From Hyphomonas sp. (GTDB lineage: Bacteria > Pseudomonadota > Alphaproteobacteria > Caulobacterales > Hyphomonadaceae), in the NCBI GenBank assembly GCA_016124495.1, contig WGNP01000003.1:186001-250000 (forward strand): a stretch of DNA of 64,000 nucleotides, given 5' to 3'. Position 1 is the stretch's first letter. Each line of letters opens with the position of its first letter. Below the pieces are notes generated by a model. The model was not told the origin of the DNA, did not search any database, and was given only the letters and a program-made list of their open reading frames with translations. The position numbers and the translations under genes were made by a program. This document shows positions 10,989-19,203 of the stretch, piece by piece.

Positions 10989-12251
10989 TCAAAGCTCCGG
11001 CGGCGTCCAGTCCGAAGGCGGCGCGGCCCGCCGCCGGAGGCGCAGGGCGAGCCCCAGCGCGACACCGACGCCGATCGCCGCGGCGAGGTCTGCCACGACC
11101 GTCAGCACGAGTGTGAGGACCAGCAGCAAACGGTCTTCCACGGGCAGCTTCGCATACTCGCGCCACTTGTGCGGCTCGCTCATGTTCCAGGCAGTAAGGA
11201 TAAGGAGGCCCGCCAGCGCCGGCAGTGCGAGGACGCCGACGAGCGGCCCCGCGAGCAGCATCATCAGCAGGAGGGCGAGCGCATGGACAAGCCCGGCGAC
11301 CGGCGTCTTGCCGCCGGCCTTCACATTGGTGGCTGTGCGCGCGATGGCACCGGTGGCGGGCAGGCCCCCGAACAGGCTGGAGCCGATATTGGCAGCGCCT
11401 TGCGCAATCAACTCCGCATTCGGACGATGCCTACCCTCGATCATCCGGTCCGCAACCACCGCAGAGAGCAGCGACTCGACCCCCGCGAGAAAGGCGATGA
11501 CCAGCGCCGACGGCAGCAGTTTCTGCAGACGCGCGAGAGATATCTCCGGCAGGGTCGGCATTGGCAAATGGTCTGGTAAGGCGCCGAAGCGGCTGGTGAT
11601 GGTCTCGACCGGCAACACGAACAGCGCGGCCGCCGCCGATGTCAGCCCGACGGCAACGATCAGGCCCGGCCATTTCGGCGCGAGGCGGCGCAAGAGCACG
11701 ATCAGGGCGAGGGTGACCAGGCCGATGCACAGAGCGGCGAGGTTCAGCGTCTCCCGCCCGGCCCAGAGCGCGGGCACCTTATGCAGGAAATCGGCGGGCA
11801 GGTTTGCGATCTCGAGGCCGAACAGGTCCTTGATCTGGCTGGTCGCGATGATGATGGCGATACCCATGGTGAATCCGTTGACGACCGCTTCAGGGATGAA
11901 CCGGATCAGGTTGCCGGCCCGCAGGACGCCCGCGAGCAGAAGGATTACCCCGGCCATCAGGGTGGCGAGGACCAGCCCGTCAAAGCCATGCTGCGCGATG
12001 ACACCGTAGACGACGACGATGAACGCGCCGGTTGGCCCGCCGATCTGCACGCGGCTGCCGCCAAGCAGCGAGATCAGGAAGCCCGCGACGATGGCGGTGA
12101 CAAGGCCTGCGGCTGGTTCGGCGCCAGACGCAATCGCGATGGCGAGGCTGAGCGGCAGGGCGACCATCGCGACGGTCACGCCGGCAAAGACGTCAGCTGC
12201 AAACAGCGGCCAGCTATAGGATTTGAGTGTCGTCAGGAGCTTCGGTGTCAA
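10989..12251 (-). CDS. SulP-family anion transporter without STAS domain
   Basis: Inner-membrane transporter of the SLC26/SulP family (sulfate, bicarbonate or other anions). It has 420 residues with about 11-12 helices. Marks: DVFAGVTVAMVALPLSLAIAIASG (about 20-43), GGPTGAFIVVV (about 71-81), and PATGAIARTATNVKAGGKTPVAG in the second inverted half. The sequence stops shortly after the membrane core (RLRRRAAPPSDWTPPEL); typical members run to 500-570 residues and end in a STAS domain, which is absent. The start appears to be TTG (complement at 12251), since no ATG precedes the first conserved segment. The ion is not predictable. Confidence 0.88.
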   Translation of the reverse strand: MTPKLLTTLKSYSWPLFAADVFAGVTVAMVALPLSLAIAIASGAEPAAGLVTAIVAGFLISLLGGSRVQIGGPTGAFIVVVYGVIAQHGFDGLVLATLMAGVILLLAGVLRAGNLIRFIPEAVVNGFTMGIAIIIATSQIKDLFGLEIANLPADFLHKVPALWAGRETLNLAALCIGLVTLALIVLLRRLAPKWPGLIVAVGLTSAAAALFVLPVETITSRFGALPDHLPMPTLPEISLARLQKLLPSALVIAFLAGVESLLSAVVADRMIEGRHRPNAELIAQGAANIGSSLFGGLPATGAIARTATNVKAGGKTPVAGLVHALALLLMMLLAGPLVGVLALPALAGLLILTAWNMSEPHKWREYAKLPVEDRLLLVLTLVLTVVADLAAAIGVGVALGLALRLRRRAAPPSDWTPPEL

Positions 12252-12350
12252 GGGCGCTGGCGGGCGGGGGCATTGGGCCAGCGTCCTTACCTCTCACCAT
12301 TCGTTAGCAGATCAGCCCGGGCGGCGCGATGTGGCACCGGCCCGCAGGCG

Positions 12351-13079
12351 TCAGAGCCGCCACTTTCCACTGCCGCCTGCCCCACCATCCGGCAGGAGGT
12401 TGCGGCGCGAGACGCCGTAGACCCGTGCCTCGCCGATGGCGAAGGCCATACAGCCTTCGGGGAAGACAGGCCGGAACGCGTCGTGCAGCACGTTCAGCCC
12501 GCCCGCAAAGGCGCCCATGGCCGGCATCACGAGCCGGGCGCCATCCGACGCAAAGCAGCGCCGGCGAAGGGATCGCCCCCGCCCGGCGACCTTGGCGACC
12601 GGATGAAGGTGGCCTGCCACTTCGCCTGCTTCACCCGTCGGCTCATGCCGGAAAACCAGCGGGCCGAGGCGCAGCACTTTTGTGGCGCGCCCGCCGAGAT
12701 GGGCGGGGGGATCGGGATCGTGGTTGCCCTCGACCCAGACCCAGTCCTGCGCGGCGGTCAGTGCCCGGATACGCTCGGCATAGACAGGCGGCAGGCGCGA
12801 TTCGGAGCGCCGGTCGTGGAAGCTGTCACCCAGCGAGATGACAGTTTCGGGCCTGAGCCAATCGCAGAGTTTCTCGACCCGCGCCAGCGTGGCGGAAGTA
12901 TCATAAGGCGGCAGCATCTGGCCAGAGGCGGCGTAGTTCGACCCCTTCTCCAAATGCAGGTCGGAGACGACGAGTACGCGCTGAGCCTCCCACCAGAGCG
13001 CGCCCTCCGGCAAGGGCGAGAGCATCTCCCCGGCAAGGTGGAGCAAGGTCTGTGCAGACTGGTTCGCGGCGGCGGTCAT
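12351..13079 (-). CDS. pdeM: Ligase-associated DNA-damage-response endonuclease PdeM
   Basis: Metallophosphoesterase of a bacterial repair set, 242 residues. Calcineurin-type metal motifs are present in order: VVSDLHLEKG (about 37-46), SLGDSFHDR (about 82-90), WVEGNHDPDPP (about 114-124), FRHEP (about 143-147) and AGHLHPVAK (about 154-162). In other genomes the gene clusters with an ATP-dependent ligase, an exonuclease and an Lhr-like helicase. Here only the helicase is close (13912-16416, same strand), separated by a broken gene on the opposite strand. The ATG at 13079 gives the family length. The biochemical role is known only from the family. Confidence 0.9.
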   Translation of the reverse strand: MTAAANQSAQTLLHLAGEMLSPLPEGALWWEAQRVLVVSDLHLEKGSNYAASGQMLPPYDTSATLARVEKLCDWLRPETVISLGDSFHDRRSESRLPPVYAERIRALTAAQDWVWVEGNHDPDPPAHLGGRATKVLRLGPLVFRHEPTGEAGEVAGHLHPVAKVAGRGRSLRRRCFASDGARLVMPAMGAFAGGLNVLHDAFRPVFPEGCMAFAIGEARVYGVSRRNLLPDGGAGGSGKWRL

Positions 13080-13199
13080 CGCGCACAGAACTGGCCCGAT
13101 GCGGGACCGGGGTCAACGGCGCAAGGCGGCCGAGGAGGACAGGACTGCGGCGCTCGGCTCTATTGATCCTTCAACCGAAGACCAATGTAGGACCAGATC

Positions 13200-13911
13200 T
13201 TGGAGAAACGCGGATTTCGCAGGGCGCTGCTGGCCTGGATCGGCGCTCTTGCGCTGGCTGCCTGCCAGGACTCTGCGCCGCCCGCCGCCGCGCCGTAAGC
13301 TGAAACAGTGATGGCGGCCGAGGAAGAACCGGTAACGGCAACGGTCACGCTGCTGCCAAAAATGGTCTGCGGCTCAGACGGCTTCATCCGGCAGGGTGCC
13401 ACGCGGGAGTCGCTGGCGGAGATCTTCGGCGCGGAAAACCTCGTAGGGGAAGAGCTTCCCGGGGTCGACAGCGCGGAAACGGCGCTTGTACTCTTTCCCC
13501 GGCGATCCGGCCACGCGCACCGGGATGTTCTGGCTCGACAAGACCAGCGGCGGGCCGCGCTATGTCAGCGTAGGCGGCGCGCAGAGCCAGTGGATTGGCA
13601 CCCGCGGCCTCTTCCTCGGCGCGAGCCTGACAGATGTCGAGGCGGCCAAAGGCGGCCCGTTCGAGCTGATGGGCTTCCAGAACCACAATGCCGGCGAAGT
13701 CACCGGCTGGCTCGGCGGCAACCTTGCAGCCAAACCAGGCGACACCTGTGAGTTCACCATGGTGATGGGGCTCTTGCCGGATGCGGCAAGCGAGGTGGTG
13801 GTCCCGGTATCAGGCGATCCGGAAAAGGTTTATCGCTCCGACAGCCCCGAAACGCGCGCCGCCAATCCGTCCGTAGTCGCACTGGTGCTGCAGTTCTTTG
13901 ATCCTGCCTGA
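13200..13911 (+). pseudogene. Broken lipoprotein gene (in-frame stop plus +1 frameshift)
   Basis: Reading from a TTG at 13200, the DNA encodes a clear lipoprotein signal (basic start, ALLAWIGALALAAC lipobox), then TAA at 13296-13298. The same frame resumes (AETVMAAEEEPVTATV, then LLPKMVCGSDGFIRQG) to about 13490. At a CTCTTTCCCCGGC run (about 13488-13500) sense moves to the +1 frame and continues (GDPATRTGMFWLDKTSGG...) to the stop at 13911. Removing one base in the run gives ALVLFPGDPATRTG, and the whole reads as one lipoprotein of about 236 residues. The family is not recognised. Decay is likeliest; sequencing error or programmed recoding are alternatives. It converges on the helicase gene. 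Confidence 0.75.
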
Positions 13912-16416
13912 CTAGCCCATTGCGTCGCGCACGAGGTCGTCCTCGGCTTCGCGCAGCACCGCTTCCATCGCGGAGGCCCCGAACACGGGCTCGCGGCCTA
14001 CCTCCAGCATAACCGGCACGGCAAAGGGGCTGATCCGGTCGAGTTGCTTGTGGACGATACGGCCTTCGATACGGGCGAGCATGTCGGACAGGCGGCGCAC
14101 GTCGAGCAGGCCGGTGGCAGCGTCCTGACGGGCGGCCTGCAGCAGGATATGGTCCGGCTCGTGGCTGCGCAGCACGTCGTAGATGAGGTCGGTCGAGAAG
14201 GTGACCTGGCGTGAATTCTTCTCCGTGCCCGGAAGGTTGCGGTGGATCAGGCCCGAGATGATGGCGCAGTGCGCGAAGGTGCGCTTCATCAGCGCGCTTT
14301 CGGAGAGCCATTCTTCCAGATCATCGCCCAGCATGTCGGGATGGAAAACAGCATCCATGGCAGTTCCGCGCATGTCTTCCATGCCCCAGACAGCCATCGC
14401 GTATTCGCTGGCGACAAAGCCTGCAGGCTTTGCGCCCATCCGCTCCAGGCGCCGCGTGACGAGCATGCCGAGCGTCTGGTGCGCGAGGCGCCCTTCGAAG
14501 GGATAACAGACAAGATAGTGGCGCCCGCCGCGCGGAAATGTCTCGATCAACAGATGATTCGGCGGCGGAATGGCCGAGCGCAGCTGCTGGATCTCGAACC
14601 ATTCCCGCACGGGGTCTGGCAGGCCGGCCCATTGCGCAGGATCGTGGATTATTTTCCGTACACGGTCTGCCAAGAAGGTGGTCAGCGGAAACTTGCCGCC
14701 ATTGTAGGTCGGGATGGCGGGCGAGTCCGATTGCGCGCGCATTACCAGTGCGTCCAATCCGTCAATCGCCACCAGCCGCAGGATCTCGCCGCCGAACAGG
14801 AACGTGTCGCCGGGCGTCAGCAGGCTGAGGAAATACTCCTCCATCTCGCCGAGCTTGCGGCCGGCCCGCAGCGCACGCTGTTCGCTGCTCGGGGGCAAGC
14901 CTGCCTTCGCCGCAAAACCCGCGAGCCGCACCGACAGCATCGGCGCCTCAACAATTGCACCCACATTCATCCGGTGCGCCTGCTTGTCGCGCGCGGTGCG
15001 GGCGACCCAGAGGCCGTCGTTGCGCCGCACGATGCGGTGGAATCGGTCATAGGTTTTCAGTGCGTAACCGCCGGTCGCGACGAAATCGACGATCCGCTCG
15101 AAAGTTTCCCAGTCGAGACAGGCATAGGGCGCAGCGCGGCGCACTTCGTCGAAGAGTCCGTCCAGTCTGAAGCCTTCGCCGCAGGCGCGGCCCATCACGT
15201 GCTGTGCCAGGATATCGAGCGCGCCGGTGCGTACGCCGTCGCCGTCGATCTCGCCCGCCTCCACCGCCGCTTCCGCCGCGCGGCATTCCAGCACCTCGAA
15301 CCGGTTCGTCGGTACAAGGATGGCCTTGCTCGCCTCGTCCATCCGGTGGTTGGCACGCCCGATGCGCTGGATCAGGCGCGCGGCGCCTTTCGGGGCGCCC
15401 ATCTGGATAACGAGGTCCACTTCGCCCCAGTCGATACCCAGATCAAGCGTGGAGGTGCAGACCACCGCCTTCAGCAAGCCCGCCGCCATTGCCGCCTCGA
15501 CCCTCTGGCGCTGCTCGCGGACGAGCGATCCATGGTGCAGCGCGATCGGCAGGCCGTCCTCGTTTGCGTTCCACAGCTCCTGGAACATCAGCTCCGCCTG
15601 GCTGCGCGTATTGACAAAGACGAGCGTCATCTTCGCGGCCTTGATCGCTTCATACACTTCGGCGACGGCGAAGCGTCCGGAATGACCGGACCAGGGGATG
15701 CGCTCCCGGGAGATGAGGATTTCGACGTCGGCTTTGACGCCGCCCGAGGCGGTGATGATGCGCGGACTTTCTTTGCGTCCGCGCACATCCAGCCACTGAG
15801 CCAGCGCCTCCGGCTCGCGTACGGTTGCGGACAATCCGAGGAAGCGGCAGGCTGGCGCCCATTGCGCCAGAGTCGCCAGAGCGAGCGACAGCATATCTCC
15901 GCGCTTCGACGGCGTCAGCGCATGGATTTCGTCGATGATCACGCAGCGCAGGTCGGCGAAGAAGGCCGCCGCATGGTCGGAGGCAATCAGCAGCGCGAGC
16001 TGCTCAGGTGTCGTGAGCAATATGTCCGGCGGCGTCTTGCGCTGCTTTTGGCGCACATGCGTGGCGGTGTCGCCGGTGCGCGTCTCGATGCGGACGGGCA
16101 GGCCCATCTCGGTCACGGGCGTCATCACATTGCGTTGAACATCCGCCGCCAGCGCCTTCAGCGGTGAGACATAAAGCGTATGCAGCGCCGGAATGCCGGA
16201 GTTCGTTGCGCCGCGTTCAGAGAGTTCGATTAAGGTGCCCAAGAAGCCCGCAAGCGTCTTGCCCCCGCCCGTTGGCGCGATCAGCAGGGCGCTTTCCCCC
16301 GACAGCGACGCCTCGGCCAGCGCCAGCTGGTGCGGGCGCGGCGCCCAGCAACGCGCCGCAAACCACGCCTCGAAGGCGGGCGGCAACCGGAACGAAGGAC
16401 CCTGCGTATCTTCCAT
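13912..16416 (-). CDS. Ligase-associated Lhr-like DEXH-box helicase
   Basis: Superfamily-2 helicase of the Lhr group, 834 residues, the usual length for the ligase-associated subtype. Motifs in order: Walker A in ALLIAPTGGGKTLAGFL (about 33-49), VSPLKALAADVQ (Ia, about 78-89), LLTTPEQLALL (about 133-143), the DEIH box in VIIDEIHALTPSKRGD, LGLSATV (III), VFVNTRSQAE (IV), TSTLDLGIDWGEVD (V) and RLIQRIGRANHR (VI). A C-terminal Lhr-type extension follows. It unwinds DNA or RNA-DNA duplexes in the family's repair set with PdeM. Its partner ligase and exonuclease genes are not adjacent in this window. Confidence 0.92.
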   Translation of the reverse strand: MEDTQGPSFRLPPAFEAWFAARCWAPRPHQLALAEASLSGESALLIAPTGGGKTLAGFLGTLIELSERGATNSGIPALHTLYVSPLKALAADVQRNVMTPVTEMGLPVRIETRTGDTATHVRQKQRKTPPDILLTTPEQLALLIASDHAAAFFADLRCVIIDEIHALTPSKRGDMLSLALATLAQWAPACRFLGLSATVREPEALAQWLDVRGRKESPRIITASGGVKADVEILISRERIPWSGHSGRFAVAEVYEAIKAAKMTLVFVNTRSQAELMFQELWNANEDGLPIALHHGSLVREQRQRVEAAMAAGLLKAVVCTSTLDLGIDWGEVDLVIQMGAPKGAARLIQRIGRANHRMDEASKAILVPTNRFEVLECRAAEAAVEAGEIDGDGVRTGALDILAQHVMGRACGEGFRLDGLFDEVRRAAPYACLDWETFERIVDFVATGGYALKTYDRFHRIVRRNDGLWVARTARDKQAHRMNVGAIVEAPMLSVRLAGFAAKAGLPPSSEQRALRAGRKLGEMEEYFLSLLTPGDTFLFGGEILRLVAIDGLDALVMRAQSDSPAIPTYNGGKFPLTTFLADRVRKIIHDPAQWAGLPDPVREWFEIQQLRSAIPPPNHLLIETFPRGGRHYLVCYPFEGRLAHQTLGMLVTRRLERMGAKPAGFVASEYAMAVWGMEDMRGTAMDAVFHPDMLGDDLEEWLSESALMKRTFAHCAIISGLIHRNLPGTEKNSRQVTFSTDLIYDVLRSHEPDHILLQAARQDAATGLLDVRRLSDMLARIEGRIVHKQLDRISPFAVPVMLEVGREPVFGASAMEAVLREAEDDLVRDAMG

Positions 16417-16518
16417 GATGCCTCATTAAACTAACGCAAGACGCTGCGCCTGCCCTCTTTCCTTTTCGCCCCGTTGGAAACACCTAACCCCTCTGTAGCG
16501 CGCTCCCGGAGATGTCCC

Positions 16519-17202
16519 ATGCACCGCCTTCTTGCCGCCAGCCTGATCGTTCTTGCTACCGCCCTGCCCGCCTCGGCGGACGCCGTGCTGGAAAAGGCGA
16601 AATCGGCCTCCAGGGAAGGCCCGCTGTATATCTATGATCTCGACTATAGTGACGGTGCCCACCAGTTCCGCATGACCGTCGACCAGAGCCAGCCAAACGG
16701 CAAGCGCGTTGTGAAATTTGCGCCGGCGGTTTCCACGCTGAAGGGCGACGCAGCCAAGAAGGCCGACAGGCTGGTAAAGTCTACAGCCGGTGACATCTGG
16801 TGCAGCAGCTTTGCGCAGAACATCCCGGCAAACGCCAAGCGTGTGTCGGAAACCCCTGTCGCCGCGACCTACAGTTTCACGCCCCTGCCCGGCAAGCAGA
16901 AGGGCGAGGTAGCCGCCGCCTACAAATACCTGAACGGCACGGCTACAATCGACAAGGCGAACGGCGCGATCCTCGCATACGAAATGTCCTCCCCTAAGGC
17001 ATTCAAGCCGATGCCCGTCGCCAAGGTCGACAAGCTGACTATGAAGGTCGCATGCAAGGCCGCGCCAGACGGGCGCACCTATGTCGACTCACTGGCCTTC
17101 ACCCTGAAAGGCTCGGCGATGATGCAGTCGCTGGACCAGATGGAGACGCGCAGGATCACAAACCTGAAGGCGCTGACCAGGTCCGGTTTCGGCACGCCCT
17201 GA
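16519..17202 (+). CDS. Exported protein of unknown function
   Basis: I do not recognise a family. It has 227 residues from the ATG at 16519, giving a standard signal peptide (MHRLLAASLIVLATALPASADA) with likely cleavage after ASA. The frame extends 15 codons upstream, but that part has no signal-peptide character. The mature part is beta-rich, with SYSFTPLPGKQKGEVAAAYK-like segments and two cysteines (WCSSF and VACKAAP) that could form a disulfide in the periplasm. It is divergent from the helicase, with a 102-nt gap holding both promoters. No catalytic motif is visible. Confidence 0.75.
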   Translation: MHRLLAASLIVLATALPASADAVLEKAKSASREGPLYIYDLDYSDGAHQFRMTVDQSQPNGKRVVKFAPAVSTLKGDAAKKADRLVKSTAGDIWCSSFAQNIPANAKRVSETPVAATYSFTPLPGKQKGEVAAAYKYLNGTATIDKANGAILAYEMSSPKAFKPMPVAKVDKLTMKVACKAAPDGRTYVDSLAFTLKGSAMMQSLDQMETRRITNLKALTRSGFGTP

Positions 17203-17309
17203 AACTGGCCTGGCGGCTGATCATTTTCGGTTCGCATTCGGCAATTCATACCTTGAATCCGGATGCAGGCCCGCACTAAACCGGGCCGTCCAGGTGGAGG
17301 GATTAAGAC

Positions 17310-19196
17310 ATGCCGTGGCTTGCAGTTTTCCGGGCGCTTGCCCTTTCGTCCGTGTTGGCGATTTCGCCGGTGCTGCCTTCGGTACCGGAATCTGCGCCGC
17401 AGCTGACAGCCGAATCTGCCACTGACGCGCTATTCGCCCGGCTTGAAGCGCGCCCTGCCATCTCCACGTCAAACCTCGATGTAGAAAGCCTGAACGCCGC
17501 GCTCGCAGGCACCGCGCGGCTGACCTACGCGTTTGCGACGCAGGACACCCCCACCGCGCCGACACGCCTGACCGATTTCCGCCTGGAACTGCTTGGCGAG
17601 AAACCCTCCACGCTTTTCACGGCGAAAGAAGTCCTGGTCTGGAACGCCGACACCGACGCGCTGATCTCGCGCCTGAACGGCCAGCAGCTGGAAAGCAAAA
17701 TCCGCCTGTTTGACCGGATCGAGATGTCGGGCGTCAAGTTCGACATGACGCATTACACCAACGCCGTTGATGAGGCGGTTACCGCGGCGATGCCCACGGG
17801 CGAAACCCTGGATATCGGCTATGACGATGCGTCCATGAATGTCGGCCGGGTTATCTTCGGCAGCATGACCTTGCACCCCTGGACCTTCAAGGAAAACGAA
17901 GGCGAAGACGAAGGCGTGGCGGCCATCCGTCTGATCTCGGCCCTCGCGCGCAGTTTCTCGCTGGAGTCCGCCGTCTTCCTCGACGCCGACATCAGCCAGA
18001 CCATCACCGGGTCCGGTGCCAGCGGTACGATCGTTTCGAGCTATGATCGACAGCTGGTCGAAGGCTATGACCGCGGCGACATTGCCTCAATGATCCTGAC
18101 GGGCGTCAGCTTCTCGGGCTCGATCCCGGTGCCGGATGATGCCGCAGAGCTGGACGCGGCTGAGCTGGCCCCTATCCGGTCTGTCGAGATGGCTGGCCGG
18201 TCCGGCTACTCCGCCTGGACGGGCCTGCGCTTTGCGTCCCTGCTCGAATACGCCGAGCGCGGCGAGCTACCCCCCATCACGGCCCGCGACCTCTGGAGCT
18301 TTGGCACTTACACGCTGGCAGACACCGAGATGAGCCTCGGCGGCAAAACGATGTTCGAGATCGGCCGCCTCGACGTGGCGGCCGACAAGTTCGCCTGGTT
18401 TCTGCCGGAGCGCATCAGCGTAACGCACGAGGATGCGTCGCTGAACCTCGTGGAAATCCTGAAATGGGCAGAGGAGATCGCCCCCTCGGCGCCGCCCGAG
18501 GAGACCGGCGAGCCGACTGTCGCGGAAGTCATCGGCATCCTCGAGCGCACCGGCCTCGGCAAACTGTCCGGCGATGGCGCCTTCTCGCTGACCTGGGATG
18601 GCGAAACCGGCAGCGCCCAGTTCGCGAGTAACAATACTTCGGACGGTCTCTACACGGATGAAACCCGGGTCGAGGTCCGCCTGCCAACCTATGCGCAGCT
18701 CGTCCCTGTTTTCGGGGTTGACGGCAAGACGCCGGACCAGACCGCCCTCTCAGCGTTGCTGGACGAACAGTTGGTCTTCATCGGCGGCCATTACAGCCTG
18801 TCGGACGGCGGCCTGCTGAACGCGCTCGCTGCGCTCGCCATCGAGGTCGCCAGGTTCAGCGGCGAGGACGATCCGATGCTGGGCAACTTCGCCGAGTCCA
18901 CGCCGGAAGCCGTGCGCATGTTTGCCTCGGGCATGGTGATGTTCGGCGCCGGCGCTGTTTCGCAGGACCTGCCCCAGGCCACCGGCTGGATCTCGAGCCT
19001 GTCGCAGTTCATCAATACCGGCGGCACGTTCAAGATCGAACTGGCCCCCGAGACAGAACTGACGGCGAGCGATTTCTCGGGAGCCGGCCCCGAGACCGGC
19101 ATGACCGGGTCGCCGGACTTGCCCGGGCTCGTCAGCCTGCTCGGCCTGTCGGTCACCCACATACCGGCAAGCGAGACCGCCGCCGGATCGCCCTGA
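17310..19196 (+). CDS. Large exported protein of unknown function
   Basis: 628 residues, not assigned to a family. An N-terminal hydrophobic signal (about 1-25, ending near PSVPESA) suggests export. The rest is acidic and low in Cys and Lys, with many short alternating hydrophobic strands and recurring threads such as ISTSNLDVESLNAALAGTARL, AIRLISALARSFSLE and LLNALAALAIEVARFSGED. No TonB, autotransporter or enzyme motif was found; a lipid- or envelope-binding beta-rich protein is possible but unproven. GGAGGG, 8-9 nt before the ATG, is a good ribosome site. It lies 107 nt after the previous exported-protein gene on the same strand and converges on a serine hydrolase. Confidence 0.8.
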   Translation: MPWLAVFRALALSSVLAISPVLPSVPESAPQLTAESATDALFARLEARPAISTSNLDVESLNAALAGTARLTYAFATQDTPTAPTRLTDFRLELLGEKPSTLFTAKEVLVWNADTDALISRLNGQQLESKIRLFDRIEMSGVKFDMTHYTNAVDEAVTAAMPTGETLDIGYDDASMNVGRVIFGSMTLHPWTFKENEGEDEGVAAIRLISALARSFSLESAVFLDADISQTITGSGASGTIVSSYDRQLVEGYDRGDIASMILTGVSFSGSIPVPDDAAELDAAELAPIRSVEMAGRSGYSAWTGLRFASLLEYAERGELPPITARDLWSFGTYTLADTEMSLGGKTMFEIGRLDVAADKFAWFLPERISVTHEDASLNLVEILKWAEEIAPSAPPEETGEPTVAEVIGILERTGLGKLSGDGAFSLTWDGETGSAQFASNNTSDGLYTDETRVEVRLPTYAQLVPVFGVDGKTPDQTALSALLDEQLVFIGGHYSLSDGGLLNALAALAIEVARFSGEDDPMLGNFAESTPEAVRMFASGMVMFGAGAVSQDLPQATGWISSLSQFINTGGTFKIELAPETELTASDFSGAGPETGMTGSPDLPGLVSLLGLSVTHIPASETAAGSP

Positions 19197-19203
19197 GGCC
19201 GGA

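Noticed and set aside
8921-12009. Long plus-strand open frames (466 and 646 codons) opposite the decarboxylase, S24 repressor and SulP genes
   Set aside because: They cover recognisable minus-strand genes and have no protein-like composition or family motif.
14242-16167. 641-codon open frame opposite the Lhr-like helicase
   Set aside because: The helicase motifs on the minus strand are complete; the antisense frame is a codon-bias artefact.
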